This document shows positions 1 to 5,991 of a DNA stretch of 15,319 nucleotides, in pieces; position 1 is the stretch's first letter, and every line of letters begins with the position of its first letter. A model generated the notes under the pieces. That model made no database searches. It saw only the letters and a program-made list of their open reading frames with translations, and had not been told where the DNA came from. The translations under genes were made by a program, and so were the position numbers. This DNA comes from Lachnospiraceae bacterium UBA7199 (GTDB lineage: Bacteria; Bacillota; Clostridia; Lachnospirales; Lachnospiraceae): assembly GCA_002490775.1 (NCBI GenBank), contig DKUR01000113.1:1-15319 (forward strand). The letters are read 5' to 3'.

Positions 1-747
1 ACATTTTCAAAAGTTATTGACACCGTAAAAAATGCAAAATGGGTAGGATTTGAGAATTATAAGCTGGCATTTGCGGGAAATCAGGGATTTACCAGTGCTT
101 TGCTTTTTACAGTAGGATTTACAATTATAGCGGTTATTTCTATTAATCTGCTGGCTTTTACCCTGGCTCTGGCGTTAACCAGAAAGATCAAAGGAACCAA
201 CATTTTTAGAACAATATTTTTCATGCCAAACTTAATCGGCGGTATTGTTCTTGGTTATACATGGCAGCAGATGATCAATGCGATTTTATATCAGTTTGAA
301 ACGACTATTGTTTCTAATGCCAAGTATGGTTTTTGGGGATTGATTATCTTAATGAATTGGCAAATGATGGGGTATATGATGATCATTTACATAGCAGGAC
401 TTCAAAATGTACCCACTGAATTAATAGAAGCAGCTAAGATTGATGGGGCAACTTCATGGCAGACACTGATCAAGGTGAAGCTTCCAATGGTAATGTCTTC
501 CATTACAATTTGTATGTTCCTTACGTTATCAAACAGCTTTAAACTGTTCGATCAGAACAAGGCATTAACAAATGGTGCGCCTATGAATAAAACTCAGATG
601 CTTGCGCTGAATATTTACGATACTTTCTACGGAAAGACAGGATATGAAGGAGTTGGCCAGGCGAAAGCTGTTGTATTCTTTATTATTGTTGCAGCCGTTG
701 CGCTGATTCAACTTACTGCAACCAGAAGCAGGGAGGTGGAACAATAA
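1..747 (+). CDS. Sugar ABC transporter permease, MalF/UgpA-like (5' partial)
   Basis: Inner-membrane permease of a carbohydrate ABC importer, which would pair with the next gene to form the translocation channel. The frame is open from base 1, giving 248 visible residues; family members are about 290, so roughly 40-50 N-terminal residues lie outside the window. The TTG at 100 falls inside the continuing frame and is not a credible start. Several hydrophobic helices are visible, and the EAA loop that docks on the ATPase reads ELIEAAKIDGATSWQTLIKV (codons about 418-477). The stop TAA at 745-747 overlaps the ATG of the second permease, so the two are translationally coupled. The solute-binding protein gene is probably upstream, outside the window. 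Substrate cannot be told from the sequence. Family assignment is firm. Confidence 0.93.
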   Translation, partial: TFSKVIDTVKNAKWVGFENYKLAFAGNQGFTSALLFTVGFTIIAVISINLLAFTLALALTRKIKGTNIFRTIFFMPNLIGGIVLGYTWQQMINAILYQFETTIVSNAKYGFWGLIILMNWQMMGYMMIIYIAGLQNVPTELIEAAKIDGATSWQTLIKVKLPMVMSSITICMFLTLSNSFKLFDQNKALTNGAPMNKTQMLALNIYDTFYGKTGYEGVGQAKAVVFFIIVAAVALIQLTATRSREVEQ

Positions 748-1591
748 TGATACAAAATAAGCAGACAAAAACCACGAACAGCATTATTGCTGTAATACTT
801 TAGTTGCAATTGCTGTGTTATATCCGTTGTTTTTCATTTTAAATAACTCCTTTAAGGGAAAGTTCTTTATCAGTAAAGATCCTTTTTCCTTACCTAATGC
901 AGAAACCTTTTCAGGTATTACAAACTATGTAAACGGTCTGATCAAGACAGGACTTTTATCTGCAATTGGCTGGTCCTTCTTTATTACGATTTTATCCGTA
1001 ATTTTAATTATACTGTTTACATCCATGACAGCTTACTATATTACAAGAGTAAAAAGTAAGCTCACCCAGGGCCTTTACTATATGTTTGTATTTTCCATGA
1101 TCGTGCCCTTTCAGATGGTAATGTTTACCATGTCATCCCTGGCTGATACATTCCATCTGAAAAATCCGGTTGGTATGTGTGTGCTTTATCTTGGATTTGG
1201 CGCCGGTCAGGCAGTATTCATGTTTGCAGGGTTTATCAAATCGGTGCCCATCGACATTGAAGAGGCGGCCATGATTGATGGCTGCACTCCCCTGCAGAAT
1301 TATTTTAAAGTGGTGTTCCCTATTCTTAAGCCTACAGCAATTACTGTAGCGATTTTGGAGGCAATGTGGATATGGAATGACTTCCTGCTTCCTTATCTGG
1401 TAATCGGTATCAGCACAAAGTATAAGACAATTCCTGTGGTAGTACAGATGCTGGTCGGCTCTAATGGAAACAAGGATATGGGCGCCCTTATGGCAATGCT
1501 GGTGCTTTCTATCATACCGATTATTATTTTCTATTTATCCTGCCAGAAATACATCATTGAAGGTGTGGTAGCCGGAGCGGTAAAGGGTTAA
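747..1591 (+). pseudogene. Sugar ABC transporter permease, MalG/UgpE-like, with a 1-nt frameshift
   Basis: Second permease of the importer. The ATG at 747-749 overlaps the previous stop and has a good GGGAGG site at 731-736. Eighteen codons are read (MIQNKQTKTTNSIIAVIL) and then TAG at 801-803 stops translation. The same protein continues one frame back from about 800 (LVAIAVLYPLFFILNNSFKG) to the stop at 1591. Adding one T to the TTT run at 799-801 gives ILLVAIAVLYPLFF without interruption and a 281-residue protein, the usual length. The rest is intact, including the EAA loop EEAAMIDGCTPLQNYFKVVF. The break is in the first transmembrane helix, so as read the permease would not be made full length. 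The GTG at 815 has no ribosome binding site and would lack most of that helix. A true inactivating deletion and a homopolymer sequencing error are equally possible. Confidence 0.85.
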
Positions 1592-1633
1592 GAAAGTATG
1601 CAGTTTTAAGTTCACTTAGGTTTAATTTGGATA

Positions 1634-1720
1634 ATTCCAATTAGACAATACCTGTACTCCCGTTGCAGTGGCGGAATTCTTGTCGGTGTTCCGCCACATG
1701 GCAACCAAAGGTATGGGAAT
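1634..1720 (+). other. Nested stem structure, possible structured RNA or 3' UTR element
   Basis: Four nested complementary segments are seen: ATTCC 1634-1638 with GGAAT 1716-1720; ATACC 1648-1652 with GGTAT 1710-1714; GTTGC 1662-1666 with GCAAC 1701-1705; and GTGGCGGAA 1668-1676 with TTCCGCCAC 1689-1697 around a 12-nt loop. The larger internal loops all lie on the 5' side. An intrinsic terminator follows 22 nt later, so a transcript ending at about 1767 would hold the whole structure. I do not recognise an SRP, 6S or known riboswitch core. It may be a small RNA or the 3' UTR of the ABC operon. The 5-bp stems alone could be chance; the 9-bp stem is firm. Confidence 0.4.
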
Positions 1721-1742
1721 ATATGAAAAAGAAGTTTGAGCA

Positions 1743-1767
1743 GGCGGCTTTTATTAGCCGCCTTTTT
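1743..1767 (+). terminator. Intrinsic terminator of the ABC transporter operon
   Basis: GGCGGCT (1743-1749), loop TTTATT, AGCCGCC (1756-1762), then five T. It is a perfect 7-bp GC-rich stem about 150 nt after the permease stop. Confidence 0.9.
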
Positions 1768-1826
1768 GTGTACCACAGTAATGTGAATCATAGGCAAGGG
1801 GCAGTGTGTATTATAGGAAAGAGGTA

Positions 1827-1980
1827 GTGTAGGAGTGTGGAAAGAGTTTAAGTTCTTCGTCACCACGCTTTCGCTCCATAAAAACGCAGCAGTACTAAGC
1901 TCGCAAAGAACGCTCGCTAAGTGCTGGCGTTTTTATAGGGGTTCCTTAAGAACTTGAACTCTTTCCACGCTCCTTTACAT
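1827..1980 (+). repeat. Long imperfect palindrome (~150 bp), MITE- or REP-like element
   Basis: The outer arms 1831-1857 and 1948-1974 are complementary over 27 positions: 25 Watson-Crick pairs and two G-T pairs (1836/1969 and 1849/1956). The pairing is extended by TGT 1828-1830 with ACA 1977-1979. An inner perfect stem pairs 1878-1887 (ATAAAAACGC) with 1927-1936. Partial pairing continues inward towards a centre near 1905. No reading frame of interest and no T-tail terminator are present. It ends about 70 bp before the sortase promoter. Form and size fit a small non-autonomous palindromic element or a transcribed long hairpin; no transposase is in the window. Confidence 0.7.
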
Positions 1981-2051
1981 TAAATGTTCGTGAATAATAA
2001 TATAAAACTTTTGTTACTTTTTATAATTATCAACGTACAAGTAGAAAGATG

Positions 2052-2080
2052 TTTTTATTTGAAAGATAAAATGCTATAAT
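2052..2080 (+). promoter_or_regulatory. Promoter of the sortase gene (extended -10)
   Basis: TATAAT at 2075-2080 is preceded by TGC (TGn extended -10). The 17-bp spaced -35 position holds only TTTTTA (2052-2057). The predicted start near 2087 leaves a ~64-nt leader before the sortase ATG. Confidence 0.65.
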
Positions 2081-2150
2081 GTGGAAGGACAAACAGTATG
2101 CTTTCATTTTGCTTTTGTAAGTGCTTTAAAGCTGATGCAGGGTAGAAGAA

Positions 2151-2738
2151 ATGGAGCCTGCATTGTTGGCGAGATATGTTTTACTGTATGAGAAAAATAA
2201 AGATCTGGTGGGATGGCTTAAGATAGAAGGAACGCAAATAGATTATCCTGTGGTGCGGGGCATGGATTACGAGTATTATCTGCATCACAATTTTTATGGC
2301 GATGAAGATAAATATGGATGTTTGTTTGTAAAAGACATAGCAGATGTAGACACACCCGGTACTAATTTTGTTATATATGGTCACAATATGAAGGATGGCG
2401 CCATGTTTGGGGAGCTTGACTTTTATCAAAAAGAAGATTTTTGGAAGGAGCATCCGATTTTTTCTTTTGATACCCTTTATGAAGAGCGCTCTTACGAAAT
2501 AGCAGCAGTTTTTTTCTCACAAATTTATGGAAATGAGGAGAACGTTTTTAAGTATTACGAATTTTATGAGGCGGAAACGCCGGAAGAATTTACGATGTTT
2601 TATGAAAATATTAAGAAATTATCTTTATATGACACAGGAGTGGAAGCGTCCTATGGAGACACTTTTTTGACCTTATCCACCTGTGCATATCATGTGGATG
2701 ATGGACGGTTTGTTGTGATTGCAAAAAGGATGAGTTAA
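2151..2738 (+). CDS. srtB: Class B sortase catalytic domain lacking an N-terminal anchor
   Basis: Cysteine transpeptidase family that joins surface proteins to peptidoglycan or polymerises them. The catalytic triad is visible: His78 in YGHNM, Cys178 in LSTC and Arg186 in GRFVVIAKR. The fold begins with the usual DLVGWLKIEGTQIDYPVV near residues 18-35. Sortases of this class normally have an N-terminal membrane helix before this point; here 195 residues begin almost directly at the catalytic domain. Codons upstream in the same frame contain stops at 2118, 2127 and 2133, so no longer product can be read. The ribosome site is weak (AGGGT at 2139-2143). As written the enzyme would stay in the cytoplasm, so it may be a 5'-truncated, non-functional copy. 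No LPXTG- or NPQTN-like substrate is in the window. Confidence 0.9.
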   Translation: MEPALLARYVLLYEKNKDLVGWLKIEGTQIDYPVVRGMDYEYYLHHNFYGDEDKYGCLFVKDIADVDTPGTNFVIYGHNMKDGAMFGELDFYQKEDFWKEHPIFSFDTLYEERSYEIAAVFFSQIYGNEENVFKYYEFYEAETPEEFTMFYENIKKLSLYDTGVEASYGDTFLTLSTCAYHVDDGRFVVIAKRMS

Positions 2739-2785
2739 GAATGAACATGAGGCAGCATGTGGGTTAGATAAAGGGGAAGTTGCTC

Positions 2786-2814
2786 TTGTGCAATAGGAGT
2801 TGAACTGTTACAAT
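2786..2814 (+). promoter_or_regulatory. Probable promoter before the small hypothetical gene
   Basis: TACAAT at 2809-2814 with TGT directly before it (extended -10). The -35 position 17 bp upstream is TTGTGC (2786-2791). It probably drives the 2865-4938 gene group. Confidence 0.5.
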
Positions 2815-2864
2815 AGCTTAGGTGGAATATAAAGCAGATCATGTCAAAAGAAAGGAGCCTGAAA

Positions 2865-3371
2865 ATGGAGCTTTTACAGAAGAAAAATCTGATCAATGCA
2901 GTGGAGCGTGTACTTCATGTAAAAGGAAATTATTCAGGAGGAATTCTTGAAATGACATTGGTAATCGACTGTGGGCTGCCCAAGGAATATATGTGCAGCA
3001 TGGCGGCGGATATTGCATCTGTGCTTCGTGCACACAGCGAAGTGTTCCGTAATGTGAGGCTGAATCTTCTTTACTGGAAGAATGAGGATGAAATGGAAAA
3101 TAAAGTGGTTCCTCTCTCTTTTCTACAAATGGACAAATGTTTTGAGGATTATAAAGCGCAGAAAAAGGAAAAATCTTTAGATGCCCTTTCAGGCAGATTA
3201 AAGCTTTATCATGCAAGATCAAAGCTGATCTTAGTGCTTGCCGGCGAGGAGTCCTTAATATACGATAGAGAAGTATTAAAGCAGAATATGCATCCTTTTT
3301 TGGGAAAGAAAAGCCTTTTTCTTTTTCAGGGAGATACACAGCTTAAGTGGATAAGGGGAGAAGAACTGTAG
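2865..3371 (+). CDS. Hypothetical protein, 168 aa
   Basis: I do not recognise a named family. The start is set at the ATG at 2865 because AAAGGAG (2851-2857) lies 7 nt before it; the ATG at 2841 has no such site. The protein is soluble, with no signal peptide or membrane helix. Features seen: hydrophobic strands TLVIDCG (near residue 34) and ARSKLILVLAG (near 118), separated by a charged region with HSEVFRNVRLNLLYW. The alternation of buried strands and helices, and the final strand SLFLF, is loosely like a degenerate von Willebrand A-type fold, but no metal site (DxSxS) is present. It lies 53 nt upstream of a LysR regulator in the same direction and could be co-transcribed with it. Function unknown. 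Confidence 0.75.
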   Translation: MELLQKKNLINAVERVLHVKGNYSGGILEMTLVIDCGLPKEYMCSMAADIASVLRAHSEVFRNVRLNLLYWKNEDEMENKVVPLSFLQMDKCFEDYKAQKKEKSLDALSGRLKLYHARSKLILVLAGEESLIYDREVLKQNMHPFLGKKSLFLFQGDTQLKWIRGEEL

Positions 3372-3424
3372 TCCGCGGGTTCAAGCCAAGATATGCAGGC
3401 ATCAGAAAGAGCAGGGATATTAAT

Positions 3425-4336
3425 GTGACAGAAAATCTTGAATATTATAAAGTGTTTTATTATGCGGCAAAGTGTGGCAGCCTGACAACTGCTGCCGCGG
3501 AACTTTCCATTTCTCAGCCGGCAGTGAGCCAGGCGCTAAAGCAGCTTGAAAACAGTCTTAGCGCGAAGCTGTTTGTGAGAGCATCAAAGGGAATCCGATT
3601 AACGCCGGAAGGTGAAGTTTTATTTGAGCATGTAAAGGCAGGATATGAGCAGATAGAATTGGGTGAGAAAAAACTTTCTTCCATGCTGCAGCTTAACTTT
3701 GGTGAATTGAAAATTGGAGCAAGCGATATGACGCTTAAGTATTACCTGCTGCCGCTTTTAGAACAATTTCACGAGAAATTTCCAGGTATAAAGGTGACGG
3801 TTACTAATGCACCTACGCCGGCTACATTAAATCTGCTGAAAGAGCGAAAAATTGATTTTGGAGTAGTCAGTACGCCCATAGACAGGGAGCAGGAACTTCA
3901 CATATTACCAGTAAGGGAAATAGAAGATGTTTTTGTGGCAGGAAGAAAATTTATTCAGTATAAGAATCATATGCTGGATTTTCAGGAACTGGAAAAGCTG
4001 CCGATTATTTCTCTGGAGGGAAATACCAGTACAAAAAGCTTTATAGACACTTTTCTTCGGAAAAATAATGTGGAGCTTCATTCGGAGTTTGAACTTGCTA
4101 CCAGTGATATGATCGTACAGTTTGCATTGCGTAGTCTGGGGGTAGGATGTGTGGTCAGGGATTTTGCAGCAGAATACTTGGAAAGTGGAAGATTATTTGA
4201 ACTGCGTTTTAACAAGATTATTCCCAAAAGGCAGATTTGTGTAGTGGCTGATACGAAAACAACATTGTCACGGGCGGCAGAGGAATTTTTAAATGTGATA
4301 AAAGGCAGTGAAAGAGGGCAGGAGATAAGATTATGA
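3425..4336 (+). CDS. LysR-family transcriptional regulator
   Basis: About 303 residues, the usual LTTR length. The N-terminal winged helix-turn-helix is clear: FYYAAKCGSLTTAAAELSIS, then QPAVSQALKQLE and LFVRASKGIRLTPEG (residues about 11-63). A periplasmic-binding-protein-like effector domain follows from about residue 90 (LKIGASDMTLKYYLLPLL). The start chosen is GTG 3425, with AGGGA at 3413-3417 upstream, because the family begins within a few residues of this point; the open frame back to 3347 is untranslated leader. Its stop overlaps the next gene's start (ATGA), so it is coupled to a HAD phosphatase rather than placed divergently from a target. The ligand cannot be inferred. Confidence 0.93.
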   Translation: MTENLEYYKVFYYAAKCGSLTTAAAELSISQPAVSQALKQLENSLSAKLFVRASKGIRLTPEGEVLFEHVKAGYEQIELGEKKLSSMLQLNFGELKIGASDMTLKYYLLPLLEQFHEKFPGIKVTVTNAPTPATLNLLKERKIDFGVVSTPIDREQELHILPVREIEDVFVAGRKFIQYKNHMLDFQELEKLPIISLEGNTSTKSFIDTFLRKNNVELHSEFELATSDMIVQFALRSLGVGCVVRDFAAEYLESGRLFELRFNKIIPKRQICVVADTKTTLSRAAEEFLNVIKGSERGQEIRL

Positions 4337-4938
4337 TTAAAAATATTGTATTTGATATTGGAAATGTGCTGGCAGGATTTGTGTGGGAAGAATTTTATCA
4401 TAGTTTTGGTTATTCGGAGGAGAGTTTTGAAAAGCTGGCAGATGCCACGGTGAGGAGTCCTTTCTGGAATGAAATGGACAGAGGAAAACTTTCTGACGAG
4501 GAACTGCTGGAAGGGTTTATTAAAAATGATCCTTCTATAGAAAAAGAAATCAGAGAAGTTTTTGAAAACGTGGAAGGAATCATACAGCGTTATGATTATG
4601 CGATTCCCTGGATTAGGGAATTGAAGGAAAAGGGATACCACATTTATGTGATTTCTAATTTTTCCCAAAAGGCTCATGAGGAGTGTAAGAAGGCTCTTGA
4701 TTTTTTGGAGGAGATTGATGGTGGAATCTTATCCTTTCAGGTAAAAATGATCAAACCGGCACCTGAAATTTACCAGCTTTTATGTAATAAATATCATTTG
4801 GAAGCTGAGGAATGTGTTTTCATTGACGATTTGCCCAGGAATGTGGAGGCAGCCCGAAAAGAAGGGATGAAAGGACTGGTATTTGAATCATTGGATCAGG
4901 CAAAGAGGGAACTTGAAAGAATTTTAACAGTTAAATAA
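4333..4938 (+). CDS. HAD-superfamily phosphatase, YihX-like
   Basis: A 201-residue haloacid dehalogenase-like hydrolase. Motif I is FDIGNV with nucleophile Asp8, motif II is VISN (Ser108), motif III Lys141 is in KPAPEIY, and motif IV is FIDDLPRN (Asp165/Asp166). A helical cap lies at about residues 15-85. The residue two after the nucleophile is Gly10, not Asp, as in the YihX sugar-phosphate phosphatase group; the exact substrate is not known. AGGAG at 4320-4324 precedes the ATG by 8 nt, inside the end of the LysR gene, and the two frames overlap by 4 bases. A hairpin repeat begins on the last bases of the stop codon, followed by a terminator. Confidence 0.92.
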   Translation: MIKNIVFDIGNVLAGFVWEEFYHSFGYSEESFEKLADATVRSPFWNEMDRGKLSDEELLEGFIKNDPSIEKEIREVFENVEGIIQRYDYAIPWIRELKEKGYHIYVISNFSQKAHEECKKALDFLEEIDGGILSFQVKMIKPAPEIYQLLCNKYHLEAEECVFIDDLPRNVEAARKEGMKGLVFESLDQAKRELERILTVK

Positions 4939-4975
4939 TAACGGATGCCGGGCTTTGCCAGCCATCCTTATGTTA
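4937..4975 (-). repeat. Hairpin repeat, copy 1 (reverse orientation)
   Basis: Read on the minus strand it matches the 39-bp unit found at 5655 and 7732: AACATAA, GGATG stem, internal loop, GGC-AAA-GCC inner stem, CATCC, GTTATT. Here the inner stem is GGC/GCC instead of CGC/GCG, and the outer flank pairs ATAAC with GTTAT. It overlaps the last two bases of the HAD stop codon. Confidence 0.8.
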
Positions 4976-4982
4976 TCGAAAG

Positions 4983-5009
4983 AGCAGGATTACTCATCCT
5001 GCTTTTCTT
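4983..5009. terminator. Terminator between convergent genes
   Basis: AGCAGGAT (4983-4990), loop TACTC, ATCCTGCT (4996-5003), followed on the plus strand by TTTCTTT. It serves the HAD gene. The hairpin also contains the TAA stop of the minus-strand 83-residue gene, so it may act in both directions, though the T tract is better on the plus strand. Confidence 0.75.
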
Positions 5010-5241
5010 TACTTTGCTCCGGGAAAATTTCCGCAATGGTAGATTTCTGTGTCAGTCTGCCATAAAGCCAGATATAAATCCATAATAAAATCGGTAATCC
5101 CACAGTGGCAATCAGACAGGCGGCAAAAAGCTTGTCTGAACCGGGAAAATCCAAAAGGGAAATAACCAAAGTTGCTACATATAAAAGAACCAGTAATATA
5201 ATACAGATGATGGCGGCAATTTGTTTCGGTTTACGTTTCAT
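4990..5241 (-). CDS. Small two-helix membrane protein, 83 aa
   Basis: No named family is recognised. Two hydrophobic segments are visible, near residues 8-30 (AAIICIILLVLLYVATLVISL) and 38-61 (LFAACLIATVGLPILLWIYI), with a basic N-terminus (MKRKPKQ) and an acidic, hydrophilic C-terminal tail. This predicts a hairpin in the membrane with both ends inside. AAGGAG lies 6 nt before the ATG. It begins 33 nt after the metal regulator gene on the same strand, so the two are likely one operon; a role linked to metal homeostasis is only suggested by that position. Confidence 0.8.
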   Translation of the reverse strand: MKRKPKQIAAIICIILLVLLYVATLVISLLDFPGSDKLFAACLIATVGLPILLWIYIWLYGRLTQKSTIAEIFPEQSKEKQDE

Positions 5242-5274
5242 GGAAGACTCCTTTTTATATGATGAACTGGAACA

Positions 5275-5637
5275 TTATATTTTAATATTGTTTTTGATGG
5301 CTTCAAAGCTTTCCTTACTGATATCATGCTCGATCTTGCAGGCATCCTGGGCGGCAATTTTTTCATCAACGCCAAGACTAACCAGCCATTTAGTGAGAAA
5401 CTGATGGCGCTCATAGATCATTTCTGCAATTTCCCTGCCGGAAGGAGTAAGATAAATAAATCCTTCTTTTGTAACCGTAATATGTTCTTTTTCACGTAAA
5501 TTCTTCATGGCTACGCTGACGCTGGACTTTTTGAAGCCTAATTCTTCTGCGATATCTACTGAACGGACAACCGGACGGACTTTACTTAGTATTAATATGG
5601 TTTCAAGATAATTTTCTGCTGATTCGTTTGTATGCAT
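5275..5637 (-). CDS. DtxR/MntR-family metal-dependent regulator
   Basis: Winged-helix repressor family that senses Fe2+ or Mn2+. The start chosen is ATG 5637 (MHTNESAENYLETILILS), preceded by AAGGAAGG; the frame reading further back runs through the repeat. This gives 120 residues, a short form without the SH3-like C-terminal domain. The helix-turn-helix is VRSVDIAEELGFKKSSVSVA (about 24-43). Positions matching the known metal site are Asn9, Glu12, His78, Cys100, Glu103 and His104. In the MntR type the positions of Asn9 and Cys100 are Asp and Glu; a Cys at 100 matches DtxR/IdeR, which favours an iron sensor, though this is inference. It lies upstream of the 83-residue membrane protein, and a hairpin repeat sits in its leader. 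Confidence 0.92.
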   Translation of the reverse strand: MHTNESAENYLETILILSKVRPVVRSVDIAEELGFKKSSVSVAMKNLREKEHITVTKEGFIYLTPSGREIAEMIYERHQFLTKWLVSLGVDEKIAAQDACKIEHDISKESFEAIKNNIKI

Positions 5638-5654
5638 AGAACCTTCCTTTTTTA

Positions 5655-5696
5655 TTAACATAAGGATGGCTCGCAAAGCGTGTCATCCGTTGTTTA
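5655..5696 (+). repeat. Hairpin repeat, copy 2, in the leader of the metal regulator gene
   Basis: Unit AACATAA-GGATG-GCT-CGC-AAA-GCG-TGT-CATCC-GTTGTTT. Both stems (GGATG/CATCC and CGC/GCG) pair perfectly. It begins 18 nt upstream of the minus-strand start codon, so it would be in the 5' untranslated region of that mRNA, in the opposite orientation to copy 1. Confidence 0.8.
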
Positions 5697-5860
5697 TTCT
5701 TTTTTGTTTAAAAATCTTATACTTAATATAATATAACATATTTTATCACAAAATTAAAATAAATAAAATATTAAAAAAGCGTAAAGAGTTATTGATAACT
5801 AACTATTATATTGTTGATGTGCATGCAAAAATTGTAGAAGCTGCAGAACCAGAAAATAAG

Positions 5861-5876
5861 TAGGAAAAATTTCCTA
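5861..5876. promoter_or_regulatory. 16-bp perfect palindrome, candidate operator
   Basis: TAGGAAAAATTTCCTA is fully self-complementary (7-bp arms, 2-bp centre). It lies 42 bp upstream of the -35 box of the c-di-GMP gene and has no T tail. The size and symmetry fit a dimeric repressor site. Which protein binds is unknown; the adjacent DtxR-type regulator is one candidate. Confidence 0.4.
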
Positions 5877-5918
5877 GCTGGAAGCGTGGTAAAAGGGACA
5901 ATCTTGCACTATGTGTAA

Positions 5919-5947
5919 TTGAATTTTCTACCAAATTATGTTAAAAT
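5919..5947 (+). promoter_or_regulatory. Sigma-A promoter of the c-di-GMP gene
   Basis: TTGAAT (5919-5924), a 17-bp spacer and TAAAAT (5942-5947), with TG one base before the -10. A leader of about 38 nt follows. Confidence 0.75.
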
Positions 5948-5991
5948 TTTATTTATAGTAACATAAATGGTCGACTGTCAGAGGTGCCAAT

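Larger units (their letters stand above)
5697..5991. other. AT-rich divergent intergenic region
   Basis: Non-coding space between the divergent metal regulator and c-di-GMP genes. 5697-5770 is very AT-rich and probably holds the minus-strand promoter, but I see no clean -35/-10 pair. A short open stretch ending at TAG 5861-5863 reads KELLITNYYIVDVHAKIVEA and onward; it has no ribosome site and is probably chance or an old remnant. A 16-bp palindrome and the promoter of the downstream gene are listed separately. Confidence 0.5.

Noticed and set aside
1634..1767. SRP RNA or 6S RNA
   Set aside because: The SRP tetraloop region (GGTCAGG...GGAAGCAGCC type) and the 6S central bubble layout are both absent.
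2841..2864. Earlier ATG of the 168-residue hypothetical protein
   Set aside because: No ribosome site precedes it, and the AAAGGAG serving ATG 2865 lies inside it.
3347..3424. Upstream start for the LysR regulator
   Set aside because: It would overlap the preceding gene and add 26 residues not found in the family; GTG 3425 fits the family N-terminus.
4078..4677. 199-residue minus-strand frame
   Set aside because: It is fully covered by the LysR and HAD genes on the other strand, both of clear families, and its own sequence has no family character.
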